From Polaromonas sp. (lineage in GTDB: Bacteria; Pseudomonadota; Gammaproteobacteria; Burkholderiales; Burkholderiaceae_C), in assembly GCF_029945925.1 (NCBI RefSeq), contig NZ_JAQSDN010000004.1:1-64000 (forward strand): a DNA stretch of 64,000 nucleotides, written 5' to 3'. The stretch's first letter is position 1, and each line of letters opens with the position of its first letter. Below are positions 1 to 9,103 of this stretch, one piece after another. Under the pieces are notes generated by a model that had not been told where the DNA came from, did no database searches, and saw nothing but the letters and a program-made list of their open reading frames with translations. The position numbers were made by a program, and so were the translations under genes.

Positions 1-3000
1 TTCCTCGAGCCCGAAGCCGAGGAGTTTCCGTTCAAGTACAGCAAGGAGCAGGCGCATGAGCTGGCGCCCTACCTCGCCACCGAGCCGGCCACGCCGCTGC
101 TCAAAAGTTATCTCGCCGCCATCGACCGCACGCCCAAACGCACCATCGATTTCCTGGTCGGGCTGAACCAGAAACTGCAGCACGACATCAAGTACGCCAT
201 CCGCATGGAGCCGGGCGTGCAGACGCCGGAAGAAACCCTGCAGCTCGCCGTCGGCTCCTGCCGCGACACCGGCTGGCTCATGGTGCAGCTGTTTCGCCAC
301 CTCGGGCTGGCCGCACGTTTTGTCTCGGGTTACCTGATCCAGCTCAAGGCCGACGTCAAGTCGCTCGACGGCCCCAGCGGCGCCGAGGCCGACTTCACCG
401 ACCTGCACGCCTGGTGCGAGGTGTTCCTGCCCGGCGCCGGCTGGGTCGGCCTGGACCCGACCTCGGGCCTGATGGCCGGTGAAGGCCACATCCCGCTGGC
501 CTGCACGCCCGAGCCCTCAAGCGCCGCGCCGATTGAAGGCGGCGTCGATAAAAGCGAAGTGGACTTTGCCCACCACATGGGTGTGCAACGGATTTATGAG
601 TCGTCGCGCGTGACCCAGCCCTACACCGACGCGCTGTGGGCCGATGTGCTCAAGCTGGGCCACCAGGTGGACCAGGACCTGGTCGCCGGCGATGTGCGCC
701 TGACCATGGGCGGCGAGCCGACTTTTGTTGCCACGCAGGACCGCGATGCCGCCGAATGGAACATCGACGCGCTGGGCCCGACCAAACGCGGCTACGCGAC
801 CGAACTCGTGCAGAAGCTGCGCGCCGAATACGGCAACGGCGGCTTCCTGCATTTCGGCCAGGGCAAGTGGTACCCGGGCGAGCAGTTGCCGCGCTGGGCG
901 CTGAGCATTTTCTGGCGCAAGGACGGCCAGCCGGTCTGGCAGAACCCGGCGCTGTTCACCGACGAGCGCCAGCCCTGCAGCTACACCAGTGACGACGCGC
1001 GCCGATTTACCGAGACGCTGGCCGGCAAGCTGGGCCTGTCCGCCCAACACATCACCCCGGGTTATGAAGACACCTGGTACTACCTGTGGCGCGAGCGCCG
1101 CCTGCCGGTCAATGTCGATCCCTTCGACACCAAGCTCGACGATGCGATGGAGCGCGCCCGCCTGCGCCGCGTGTTCTCGCAGGGCCTCGATGCCGTGGTC
1201 GGCTACGTGCTGCCACTCAAGGTTCGCGAAGAAAGCGCAAAAGGCAAGGGCCCGCAATGGTCCACCGGCCCCTGGTTTTTCCGCGACGAACGCATGTATT
1301 TGATGCCGGGCGACTCGCCCATGGGTTACCGCCTGCCGCTGGACTCCGTGCCCTGGGTGTCGAAAACCGATTTCCCCTACATGACCGAGGCCGACCCGTT
1401 TGCGCCGCGGGACGAGCTGCCCTCCACCGCGGCCCTGGCCGCGCGTTACAACGCCGCCACCGGGCAAGCCGCACCAAGTCCCGCGCCTGCAGCGGCGGCA
1501 CCCGCCACCGGGCACAACAGTGCGAGCATGCTGGCCCAGTACATGGCGCGTTACATGACGGCCAGCGGCCCGCGCAATGAAGCCAGCCGCCTGCTGCAGT
1601 TCAAGCCGTCCACGGTCAGCACCGATGTACGCTTCAGCCAGACTCCAGTCAACACGGCAGCCCCCACCGCCCCGCCGGCGGCTGCGCCGGCGCCGGATAC
1701 TTCGGCCCGCATGCCCAAACCCGGCGAGTCCGCCGCCTGGCTGACCCGCACCGCGCTGTGTGTGGAAGTGCGCGACCCGACGCGCGCCAACGGCCCCCAG
1801 GACAAACCCAAAGCAGCACCGAAAGAAAAAGGCGCAAAGGCGGAGACAGGCGCGCTCTACATTTTCATGCCGCCGCTGGAGCGTCTGGAAGACTACCTGG
1901 ACCTGCTGGCGGCCGTGGAGGCCAGCGCGCAGACGCTGGGCCTGCAGATCGTGCTCGAAGGTTACCCGCCGCCACGCGATCCGCGCCTGAAGATGCTGCA
2001 GGTCACGCCCGACCCCGGCGTGATCGAGGTCAACATCCACCCGGCCTACAACTGGAACGAGCTGGTTGAACACACCGAGTTTCTGTACAAAATCGCGCAC
2101 GAGACACGCCTGTCGGCCGAAAAGTTCATGACCGACGGCCGCCACACCGGCACCGGCGGCGGCAACCACTTTGTGCTCGGCGGCGCCACACCGCCGGACA
2201 GCCCCTTCCTGCGCAAGCCGGAGATGCTGGGCAGCCTGATTGCCTACTGGCACAACCATCCGTCGCTGAGTTATCTGTTCTCGGGCATGTTCATCGGCCC
2301 GACCAGCCAGGCGCCGCGGGTGGACGAAGCGCGCAACGACCAGCTGTACGAGCTTGAAATCGCGCTGCGCGAAATCGCCGCCAACCGCGAGAAATACGGC
2401 CAGGACATGCCTCCATGGATCGTGGACCGCGCCTTGCGCAACATCCTGGTCGACGTCACCGGCAACACACACCGCAGCGAGTTCTGCATCGACAAGATGT
2501 ATTCGCCCGACTCGGCCACCGGCCGCCTCGGCCTGCTCGAGCTGCGTGCTTTTGAAATGCCGCCGCATGCCCGCATGAGCATCGTGCAGCAGCTGCTGCT
2601 GCGCGCGCTGGTCGCGCGTTTCTGGAACAAGCCTTACCACGGCCGCATGACGCGCTGGGGCACCGAGCTGCACGACCGTTTCCTGCTGCCGGGTTTTGTG
2701 CGCATGGATTTCGCCGACGTGCTGACCGAACTCAACGAAGCCGGTTACGCCTTTGACATGGCCTGGTTCGAACCCCATTTCGAGTTCCGCTTCCCGATGA
2801 TCGGCCAGGTGAAAGCCAACAGCATCGAGCTGACGCTGCGCAGCGCGCTGGAACCCTGGCATGTGATGGGCGAGGAAGGCTCGTCCGGCGGCACCGTGCG
2901 TTATGTGGACTCCTCGCTGGAGCGTGTCGAAGTCCATGTGACCGGCCTCAACGACAACCGCTATGTCATCACCGCCAACGGCCGCGCCCTGCCGCTGCAA

Positions 3001-3324
3001 AGCACCGGCACCGTTGGTGAGTACGTGGCCGGCGTGCGCTACAAGGCCTGGAACCCGCCCTCGGCCCTGCACCCGTCAATCGGCGTGCATGCGCCGCTGA
3101 CCTTTGACATCGTCGACACCTGGATGGAACGTTCGCTGGGCGGCTGCCAGTACCACGTGGCGCATCCGGGCGGCCTGAGCTACGACACGCTGCCGGTCAA
3201 CTCCTACGAAGCCGAAAGCCGGCGCCTCAACCGCTTCTTCCAGATGGGCCACACCGCGGGCAAGATGCGGGTCCAGCCGGCACAGCCGAGCCGGGAGTTT
3301 CCGTTCACGCTGGACCTGCGCTAA
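1..3324 (+). CDS. Transglutaminase-like / DUF2126 fusion protein, 5' end cut by window edge
   Basis: The reading frame is open from base 1, so the N-terminus lies outside the window. The first part is a transglutaminase-like cysteine peptidase fold: nucleophile region VGSCRDTGW, then FVSGYL, then the His/Asp part DLHAWCEVF...GLDPTSG. The remaining ~900 residues match the DUF2126 (COG4196) type, including VRLTMGGEPTFV, HTGTGGGNH and RDERMYLMPG. A Pro/Ala-rich linker (about 1460-1700) and a Lys/Ala-rich stretch near 1800 interrupt it. A downstream ATP-grasp/alpha-E protein and a second transglutaminase follow on the same strand. Known: such genes co-occur in predicted amidoligase clusters. Inferred: it trims or transfers peptides made by the ATP-grasp partner. 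The substrate is unknown. Confidence 0.88.
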   Translation, partial: FLEPEAEEFPFKYSKEQAHELAPYLATEPATPLLKSYLAAIDRTPKRTIDFLVGLNQKLQHDIKYAIRMEPGVQTPEETLQLAVGSCRDTGWLMVQLFRHLGLAARFVSGYLIQLKADVKSLDGPSGAEADFTDLHAWCEVFLPGAGWVGLDPTSGLMAGEGHIPLACTPEPSSAAPIEGGVDKSEVDFAHHMGVQRIYESSRVTQPYTDALWADVLKLGHQVDQDLVAGDVRLTMGGEPTFVATQDRDAAEWNIDALGPTKRGYATELVQKLRAEYGNGGFLHFGQGKWYPGEQLPRWALSIFWRKDGQPVWQNPALFTDERQPCSYTSDDARRFTETLAGKLGLSAQHITPGYEDTWYYLWRERRLPVNVDPFDTKLDDAMERARLRRVFSQGLDAVVGYVLPLKVREESAKGKGPQWSTGPWFFRDERMYLMPGDSPMGYRLPLDSVPWVSKTDFPYMTEADPFAPRDELPSTAALAARYNAATGQAAPSPAPAAAAPATGHNSASMLAQYMARYMTASGPRNEASRLLQFKPSTVSTDVRFSQTPVNTAAPTAPPAAAPAPDTSARMPKPGESAAWLTRTALCVEVRDPTRANGPQDKPKAAPKEKGAKAETGALYIFMPPLERLEDYLDLLAAVEASAQTLGLQIVLEGYPPPRDPRLKMLQVTPDPGVIEVNIHPAYNWNELVEHTEFLYKIAHETRLSAEKFMTDGRHTGTGGGNHFVLGGATPPDSPFLRKPEMLGSLIAYWHNHPSLSYLFSGMFIGPTSQAPRVDEARNDQLYELEIALREIAANREKYGQDMPPWIVDRALRNILVDVTGNTHRSEFCIDKMYSPDSATGRLGLLELRAFEMPPHARMSIVQQLLLRALVARFWNKPYHGRMTRWGTELHDRFLLPGFVRMDFADVLTELNEAGYAFDMAWFEPHFEFRFPMIGQVKANSIELTLRSALEPWHVMGEEGSSGGTVRYVDSSLERVEVHVTGLNDNRYVITANGRALPLQSTGTVGEYVAGVRYKAWNPPSALHPSIGVHAPLTFDIVDTWMERSLGGCQYHVAHPGGLSYDTLPVNSYEAESRRLNRFFQMGHTAGKMRVQPAQPSREFPFTLDLR

Positions 3325-3350
3325 TGCTGAGAAATGTCTTCCCGTTCATG

Positions 3351-3465
3351 TTGAGCTTGTCGAAACGCCTCTACATCCAGGGCTGCAATGCTGTTTAGTC
3401 AGCCCCGCTCTCCCTGAGCTTGTCGAAGGGCTGCAAGGCTTCGACAGGCTCAGCCCGAACGGACA
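3351..3465. repeat. Dispersed inverted repeat, GAGCTTGTCGAA / TTCGACAGGCTC family
   Basis: Three copies of the core occur here: GAGCTTGTCGAA at about 3352 and again at about 3416, and the opposite orientation TTCGACAGGCTCAG at about 3440. The last two face each other and could fold into a hairpin (3414-3453). The same core recurs at 9104-9185 and 59733-59799, always between genes. It resembles the REP-like intergenic repeats common in Burkholderiales genomes. The rest of the 3325-3612 gap shows no convincing gene. Confidence 0.75.
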
Positions 3466-3612
3466 ATCCCCCAACCTTCCGTCGAGCTTGCATTCGATCT
3501 GTCTTGCGACAGCAACAACGGCGGCCCATTGCCGTGTGATCGTGCGCTGAACCGCATCCCGATGCCGCATGGGTGGCCTGCAAGGTAAGCATAAAGGCAT
3601 ACTTGGGCCACC

Positions 3613-6411
3613 GTGGACAACAACCCCTCCCTTTTTGCAGCCGCCGCGCTGGAAGCACCTGGCGACCTGGCAGCAGCGTTGGCGCTGCCGGCGTCCGTCG
3701 GACATTTTGACGAGTTGCACGGCCGGACCCTGGACAAAGCCCCACCCCTGGCCAGTCAAATGCAGGGCCAGAGTCAAAGCCAGACCCAGCAAATGCTGCA
3801 GCTGGCGGGTACCGCCGTTGCGCCCGCTGCAGCGCCCGGCCCCACCGCTGCCCCGGCGTCCACCCTGGCGCCCGACTGGAGCCGGTTCTTCAATTTCCTG
3901 GGCGGCGACGGTTTTGACGACCTGAACCACCGCACCGCCAACCTGCAACGCCAGATCCGCGACAACGGCGTGACCTACAACGTCTATGCCGATGCCAACG
4001 GCCCGCAACGGCCCTGGTCGCTGGACCTGTTTCCGCTGGTCCTGTCGGCGCAGGACTGGGCGAAGATCGCCACCGGTGTGCAGCAGCGCGCCCGGCTGCT
4101 GGAGCGCATCCTGGCCGACGTGTACGGCCCGCAGCAGTTGCTGGCGCTGGGCCTGCTGCCTGCGGCGCTGGTGCAGGGCCACCCCGGTTACCTGCGCGCC
4201 ATGCACGGCGTGGTGCCGGCCGGCGGCACTTTTCTGCACATCGCCGCCTTTGACCTGGCGCGCGGCCCCGACGGGCGCTGGTGGGTGGTGTCGCAACGCA
4301 CCCAGGCGCCCTCGGGCCTGGGTTACCTGCTGGAAAACCGCCTGGCGATCTCGCGGCTTTTTCCCGAGGCCTTCCGCGAACTGAAGGTGCAGCGCCTGGC
4401 CGCCTCCTACAAGGCGCTGGTCGACGGCATGAAGGCGTCCAGCCCCGCGCATGCGCGCGGCGAGGAAAGCCGCATCGTGCTGCTGACCCCCGGCCCCTAC
4501 AACGAGACCTATTTCGAACATGCCTACCTCGCACGTTACCTCGGTCTGACCCTGGTGGAAGGCAGCGACCTGCTGGTGCGCGACGACAAGCTCTACCTCA
4601 AGACGCTGCAGGGGCTGGAGCCGGTGCACGGCCTGCTCAAGCGCCTGGACGACGAGTTTCTGGACCCACTGGAGCTGCGTTCCGACTCCACACTCGGCGT
4701 GCCCGGCCTGCTGCAGGCGATACGCGCCGGCAACGTGCTGGTGGCCAATGCCCCGGGTTCTGCTTTTCTCGAATCCAGCGCGCTGCTGGGTTTTCTGCCG
4801 GCACTGTCGCGCCACCTGCTCGACGAGCCGCTGGCCCTGCCTTCGCTGGCCACCTGGTGGTGTGGTGAGCAGGCCGCGCTGCAGGCGGTCCTGCCGCGCC
4901 TGAAGGAATGTGTCATCAAGGGCACCTATCCGGAGTCCGGCATTGAATCGGTGATTGGGCAGACGCTGTCCCGCCGCGAACTCGATGAATGGGCCGGCCG
5001 CCTGGTCCGGCGCAGCGAAGACTACACCGTGCAGGCCTACCTGCCGCTGTCCCAGACACCCACCTGGCAGGGGCAGAGGATCGCCCCGCGCTCGACCATG
5101 CTGCGTGTGTTTGCGGTAGCCGACGGCGCGGGCTCCTGGCAGGTCCTGCCGGGCGGGCTCGCGCGGCTGGCCGGCCCCAACGACAAGATTGCCTCCATGC
5201 AGCAAGGCGGCAGCAGCGCGGATGTGTGGGCGCTGGGCGAAGCCGCAGCCCCAGCCCCGGCGACCTCAGGCAGAACCACCGGTCCGGCGGCAGCCTGCAC
5301 CGACGCCGTGCCGCTTTCCCCGTCCGGAGTAGAACTGGGTGCTGCGCCGCGTGCGGCCATGCGCACCATGCACAAACCCCCGGTCACCAGCCGCGCCGCC
5401 GAAAACCTGTTCTGGCTGGGCCGTTATACCGAGCGCACCGAAAACGCCATCCGCATGGCCCAGCTGACGCTGCAGTCCCTCAACGGCGAAGACCAGTCTT
5501 CACAGCCACTGCTGGCCTGGCTGTCGGAGCTGTCCGTGAAAAACGGCCTGGTGCTTGACTCGGTGCCACCTGCCACACAGTCGCGCCGTGTGTTCGAGCG
5601 CTCACTGATTGCCAGCCTGGACGACACCCAGGACGCCGCCAGCGTGGGCTACAGCCTGCGCGCACTCAAAGGTGCGGCTTCGGCCGTGCGCGAACGGCTG
5701 TCGCAGGAACAGTGGCACGTGATCATGCGCGCCGAGGCCGATTTTTTCAGGCGCTGCGAGGCTTTCAGCGGATCCGACCACCCTGCGTCGCAGGCACTTG
5801 AATACTCGTCGGTCGAAGCCCTCGCGGCACTGGAGTCGGCCAGCGGCTTCCTGGCCGCCATGACCGGCGCGCAAACCGACCGCATGAGCCGCGACGACGG
5901 CTGGCGCCTGCTCAGCGCGGGGCGCCACATCGAACGGCTGAACACGCTGGCATCCTCGCTGATCCTCGGCCTTGAAACCGGCGCCGTGTTCGACGAAGGT
6001 GGCTTCGGCGCCATCCTCGCGCTGTTCGACAGCACCATCACCTTCCATGCCCAATACCAGCAGCAACGCGATGTGCGGGCGCTGCTGGACCTGCTGGTGC
6101 TGGACCGCGACAACCCGCGCTCGCTCGGCTGGGTCACCCAGACGCTGCGCGGCCGCCTTGCGCGCCTGGCCGAAAACACCGTGGGCGCACCGCAACCGGT
6201 ACCCGACCTGACGCCCACCCTGCCCGACCCGGGCAGCTGGCTGCTCAGCGAGCTGTGCACACCCGCGCCCGGCGCGAGGGACAGCGAACCGTACGCGGGC
6301 CTGCTGGCGCAACTCGAGCTGTGCTGCAGCGCCGCCTTCGAGCTCTCGGACACGCTGAGCCGGCGCTACTTCAGCCACGTGGCCCCGGACGAACACAGCC
6401 TGGGCGCCTGA
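3613..6411 (+). CDS. Circularly permuted ATP-grasp / alpha-E fusion protein
   Basis: A 932-residue protein starting at GTG. Residues ~1-560 match the circularly permuted ATP-grasp family (DUF404/DUF407; CP_ATPgrasp), with HFDELHG near the N-terminus and an internal PGPYNETYFEHAYLAR segment. Residues ~590-930 form the helical alpha-E domain (DUF403), which begins at the typical AAENLFWLGRYTERTEN. In many bacteria these two domains are separate neighbouring genes; here they are fused. ATP-grasp enzymes form amide bonds through an acyl-phosphate. Placement between two transglutaminase-like proteins suggests a peptide tag or modification system. The GTG start is uncertain because no strong ribosome site precedes it; starting later would remove the conserved HFDE segment. 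Confidence 0.88.
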   Translation: MDNNPSLFAAAALEAPGDLAAALALPASVGHFDELHGRTLDKAPPLASQMQGQSQSQTQQMLQLAGTAVAPAAAPGPTAAPASTLAPDWSRFFNFLGGDGFDDLNHRTANLQRQIRDNGVTYNVYADANGPQRPWSLDLFPLVLSAQDWAKIATGVQQRARLLERILADVYGPQQLLALGLLPAALVQGHPGYLRAMHGVVPAGGTFLHIAAFDLARGPDGRWWVVSQRTQAPSGLGYLLENRLAISRLFPEAFRELKVQRLAASYKALVDGMKASSPAHARGEESRIVLLTPGPYNETYFEHAYLARYLGLTLVEGSDLLVRDDKLYLKTLQGLEPVHGLLKRLDDEFLDPLELRSDSTLGVPGLLQAIRAGNVLVANAPGSAFLESSALLGFLPALSRHLLDEPLALPSLATWWCGEQAALQAVLPRLKECVIKGTYPESGIESVIGQTLSRRELDEWAGRLVRRSEDYTVQAYLPLSQTPTWQGQRIAPRSTMLRVFAVADGAGSWQVLPGGLARLAGPNDKIASMQQGGSSADVWALGEAAAPAPATSGRTTGPAAACTDAVPLSPSGVELGAAPRAAMRTMHKPPVTSRAAENLFWLGRYTERTENAIRMAQLTLQSLNGEDQSSQPLLAWLSELSVKNGLVLDSVPPATQSRRVFERSLIASLDDTQDAASVGYSLRALKGAASAVRERLSQEQWHVIMRAEADFFRRCEAFSGSDHPASQALEYSSVEALAALESASGFLAAMTGAQTDRMSRDDGWRLLSAGRHIERLNTLASSLILGLETGAVFDEGGFGAILALFDSTITFHAQYQQQRDVRALLDLLVLDRDNPRSLGWVTQTLRGRLARLAENTVGAPQPVPDLTPTLPDPGSWLLSELCTPAPGARDSEPYAGLLAQLELCCSAAFELSDTLSRRYFSHVAPDEHSLGA

Positions 6412-6443
6412 GCGTCCGGGGTCCGCTTTCCTTCTTTTTTTCC

Positions 6444-7388
6444 ATGCTGCTTCACCTTGTTCATGAGACGCGTTATGCGTACAGCCCCACCGTCGAAAGT
6501 GCCCACCATGTGCTGCACCTCAAGCCGGCCAGCCACGCCGGCCAGCAACTGCTGAGCCACCAGCTGACGATCAGCCCGCAACCGGCACGGCTGCAGGAAC
6601 GGACCGACGTGTACGGCAACACCCGCAGCTATTTCTCGCTGCACGCGCCGCATGACAAGCTGACGGTGGTCGCCGACAGCATCGTCTCCACCCTGGCGTT
6701 TGCCGCAACGCCGGAAGACGCGCCGGCAGGCCTGCCCTGGGAACAGGTGCGCGAGCAGTTCCGCTACCACGCCGGCGCCGCCTATGACAGCGCCTGCGAA
6801 TTCCTGTTCGCCTCGCCCTACATCCCGCGCGACGAGGCGTTTGCGGAATTCGCCCGGCCCAGCTTCACGCCCGGGCGTCCCTTGCCTGAAGCAGCGCAGG
6901 ACTTGATGGAACGCATCCACACCGGCATGGTCTATGACAGCGAAAGCACCGAGGTGGGCACGCCGGCGCTGGAGGCGCTGCAACTGGGCAAAGGCGTGTG
7001 CCAGGACTTTGCCCACATCATGGTCGCCTGCTGTCGCGCCATGGGTGTGCCGGCGCGTTATGTCAGCGGCTACCTGCTGACCACACCGGCACCCGGCCAG
7101 CCGCGCCTGATCGGCAGCGATGCCTCCCATGCCTGGGCCTCGGTCTATTGCCCGGTGGAAAGCGAGGCCGGCGGCCTGGCGCTGGCGGAAGGACAAAGCC
7201 CGGGCCTCTGGCTGGACTTCGACCCCACCAACAACCGCGCCCCGGGCGAGGACTATGTCACGCTGGCCACAGGCCGGGACTTCCTGGACGTCTCGCCGAT
7301 GCGCGGCGTGATACGCGGCGGCGCGCGCCATGTGCTGGACGTAGCCGTGACGATGACACCCATCGCCAAACTGCCCGAGCCCGAGTGA
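6444..7388 (+). CDS. Transglutaminase family protein (second in cluster)
   Basis: A 314-residue protein. The ATG at 6444 was chosen because MLLHLVHETRYAYS is the usual start of this family (bacterial transglutaminase N-domain followed by the core). The core shows the catalytic Cys in GKGVCQDFAHIM, the His in ASHAWASVY and the Asp in LDFDPTNN, so the triad is intact. It begins 32 bases after the ATP-grasp/alpha-E gene and is probably co-transcribed with it. Known: this family sits beside ATP-grasp/alpha-E genes and is predicted to act as a peptidase or amide transferase. The real substrate is not deducible from the sequence. Confidence 0.9.
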   Translation: MLLHLVHETRYAYSPTVESAHHVLHLKPASHAGQQLLSHQLTISPQPARLQERTDVYGNTRSYFSLHAPHDKLTVVADSIVSTLAFAATPEDAPAGLPWEQVREQFRYHAGAAYDSACEFLFASPYIPRDEAFAEFARPSFTPGRPLPEAAQDLMERIHTGMVYDSESTEVGTPALEALQLGKGVCQDFAHIMVACCRAMGVPARYVSGYLLTTPAPGQPRLIGSDASHAWASVYCPVESEAGGLALAEGQSPGLWLDFDPTNNRAPGEDYVTLATGRDFLDVSPMRGVIRGGARHVLDVAVTMTPIAKLPEPE

Positions 7389-7459
7389 ACGCAGCTCGCC
7401 TGCCGGGCCGCTGCATGCCCAGCGCTTCGCGGGCTAAAATTGCCGGAAGCCAGCCGCAA

Positions 7460-7530
7460 TCGCTATCTTTTTCATAGCTACTTGCGCTCGCCCCATAAGG
7501 GCTAATGGCATATTTCATTCAAATTTTCTA
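7460..7530 (+). repeat. Dispersed ATAGCT...AAGGGCT repeat, copy A
   Basis: Contains TTTTTCATAGCTACTTGCGC followed by CATAAGGGCTAATGGC and a short A/T-rich tail. It shares the arrangement ATAGCTg-x-GCGC ... GGGCT-gaGGCcaaaaa with copies at 21416, 41671, 44094 and 62744, all in the same orientation. This copy lies between the second transglutaminase gene and the RidA-family gene. It may carry part of the promoter region of the latter, since it ends about 25 bases before that start. Confidence 0.6.
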
Positions 7531-7554
7531 CCCATCCACTTTCTGGAGCACTTC

Positions 7555-8025
7555 ATGAGCACAGCCACCGGCCCCATCTACGACAAGCTGAAAACCCTGG
7601 GCATCACCCTGCCACCGGTCTCCACGCCGGCAGCGGCCTATGTACCTTTTGTGCAGACCGGGAAACTGATTTTCCTCTCCGGCCACATTGCCAAAAAAGA
7701 CGGCAAAGCCTGGGTCGGCCAGTTCGGCAAGAACATGAGCACCGAGGAAGGCAAGGCCGCGGCACGCGCCATTGCGATCGACCTCATGGGCACGCTGCAT
7801 GCAGCCGTCGGTGATCTCGGCAAGATCACACGCATCGTCAAGGTGATGAGCCTGGTCAACTCGACCGGCGACTTCACCGAGCAGCATCTGGTGACCAACG
7901 GCGCCAGCGAACTGCTCGGCGAAGTCTTCGGTTCTGCCGGCAGCCATGCACGCAGCGCGTTTGGTGTCGCGCAAATCCCCATGGGCGCCTGCGTCGAGAT
8001 CGAGCTGATCGCCGAAATGGAATAA
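7555..8025 (+). CDS. RidA/YjgF-family protein
   Basis: A 156-residue protein of the RidA (YjgF/YER057c/UK114) superfamily, in the subgroup with a ~30-residue N-terminal extension. Visible marks are FLSGHIAKKDG, a TRIVKVMSLVN strand, the conserved Arg in HARSAFGVAQIP and the C-terminal CVEIELIAEME. Canonical RidA hydrolyses reactive enamine/imine intermediates released by PLP enzymes; this subgroup is less well defined. The start is supported by GGAG at 7543-7546, eight bases upstream. It is probably transcribed separately from the transglutaminase cluster. Confidence 0.88.
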   Translation: MSTATGPIYDKLKTLGITLPPVSTPAAAYVPFVQTGKLIFLSGHIAKKDGKAWVGQFGKNMSTEEGKAAARAIAIDLMGTLHAAVGDLGKITRIVKVMSLVNSTGDFTEQHLVTNGASELLGEVFGSAGSHARSAFGVAQIPMGACVEIELIAEME

Positions 8026-8036
8026 GCACACCCCGT

Positions 8037-8085
8037 GGAGGCTTCGCCTCCTCCCCCTTGCAGGGGCGGGCGCCTCTCGCCCGGC
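8037..8085. repeat. GC-rich hairpin cluster after the RidA-family gene
   Basis: A perfect 6-bp stem GGAGGC/GCCTCC with a 3-base loop (8037-8051) is followed by CCCCCTTGCAGGGG. There is no T-run, so it is not a classic intrinsic terminator, but it may end transcription of the upstream gene or be part of a dispersed palindromic element. Only one copy was seen in this window. Confidence 0.45.
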
Positions 8086-8230
8086 GAAGCCGGATCGCGG
8101 CCCCCGCTTGCAATGCGGTGTGGCAGCCTCTTGATCGGCACACGGTGCCCAATAGCCCGCCCGCAGCGCCGGCTTTGGCCCGGCGCTTAAACTTCATGGG
8201 TGCCGGCCATGACGCCGGCACAGCGTTCTC

Positions 8231-8463
8231 AGGGCGGGGCGAAATTCCCCACCGGCGGTGTTTGCGTGCAAACGCATCAGCCCGCGAGCGCCCGGCCTGG
8301 CCATTTTTAGTTCAGCGCGAGATTAGGCGCGTCGCCGCAGGCAGTGCTACGGCACGATAAGGCGGCGCAACGACATATCGCGTTGAATTGGAAATGGCAC
8401 CCGGGGTCAGCAGATTTGGTTCAACTCCAAAGCCGACGGTCACAGTCCGGATGAAAGAGAGCG
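8231..8463 (+). promoter_or_regulatory. FMN riboswitch (RFN element)
   Basis: The conserved segments appear in order: GGGCGGGGCGAAATTCCCC then ACCGGCGGT (8232-8259), AGCCCGCGAGCG (8279-8290), GGTCAGCAGATTTGG (8405-8419), and AGCCGACGGTCACAGTCCGG then ATGAAAGAG (8431-8459). This is the six-helix FMN aptamer. The variable arm between the third and fourth blocks is about 115 bases. It lies 100 bases upstream of the lumazine synthase start and should reduce its expression when FMN is plentiful. The stretch up to 8550 may hold the expression platform; no clear terminator T-run is visible, which suggests control of translation. Confidence 0.95.
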
Positions 8464-8566
8464 CGAAGTCCATGGCCTTGCCGTGGGCTGGCGCCTGCGC
8501 GCCGGCCTGCCGGAGGCCACCGGCTCGTGCGCCCTGATTTCCGGTGACCGTTTTCAGGAGAAGCCC

Positions 8567-9067
8567 ATGAGTCAGAGAGATCCCCAAGCCGCCACCTTGC
8601 CGCAGCAACACCCTGCCAGGTTCTGCTTCATCCAGGCCGGCTGGCACGCCGACATCGTCAACCCCGGCCGCGATGCCTTCCTGGCAGAGATGGCCAGACA
8701 GGGCGTGCCGCAGCAGGACATCGACTTGATGGAGGTACCCGGCGCCTTCGAGATACCCCTGCATGCACAGCAGTTGGCGCGCTCAGGACGCTACGCCGGC
8801 ATCGTGGCCTGTGGCTTGGTGGTGGACGGCGGCATCTACCGCCATGAGTTCGTCGCCGATGCCGTGATCAGCGGCCTGATGCGGGTGCAGCTCGACACCG
8901 GAGTGCCGGTGTTTTCGGCGGTGCTGACACCCCACCACTTCCACGAACATGAGGAGCATCGCCGCTTCTTCAGCGCGCACTTTGTGGTCAAAGGCACCGA
9001 GGTCGCGCAAGCCTGCCTGCGCACAGTCGCCAGCTTGCGGCAGCTGGCAGGGCTGGCACCGGCCTGA
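8567..9067 (+). CDS. ribH: 6,7-dimethyl-8-ribityllumazine synthase (RibH2-like)
   Basis: A 166-residue protein condensing 5-amino-6-ribitylaminouracil with 3,4-dihydroxy-2-butanone 4-phosphate, the penultimate step of riboflavin synthesis. Seen: MEVPGAFEIPL (substrate site), CGLVVDGGIYRHEFVADAV and TPHHFHEH carrying the catalytic His. The sequence looks like the RibH2/type II (decameric, Brucella-like) enzyme rather than the usual RibH1. It stands alone, not in a ribBD/ribE operon, directly under an FMN riboswitch. CAGGAG at 8555-8560 supports the ATG at 8567. Confidence 0.9.
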   Translation: MSQRDPQAATLPQQHPARFCFIQAGWHADIVNPGRDAFLAEMARQGVPQQDIDLMEVPGAFEIPLHAQQLARSGRYAGIVACGLVVDGGIYRHEFVADAVISGLMRVQLDTGVPVFSAVLTPHHFHEHEEHRRFFSAHFVVKGTEVAQACLRTVASLRQLAGLAPA

Positions 9068-9103
9068 CCCAACCTGACCTTGGCGAAGCACTTCCATGCT
9101 GGT

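Noticed and set aside
517-3072. Long open frame (851 codons) antisense to the transglutaminase/DUF2126 gene
   Set aside because: Composition is typical of a G/C-rich antisense shadow (His, Arg, Ala and Gln rich), no domain is recognisable, and the plus-strand frame carries clear motifs.
3346-5205. Open frame of 619 codons antisense to the ATP-grasp/alpha-E gene
   Set aside because: Shadow frame: low-complexity Gln/Arg/Gly-rich translation running into an intergenic repeat, with no domain.
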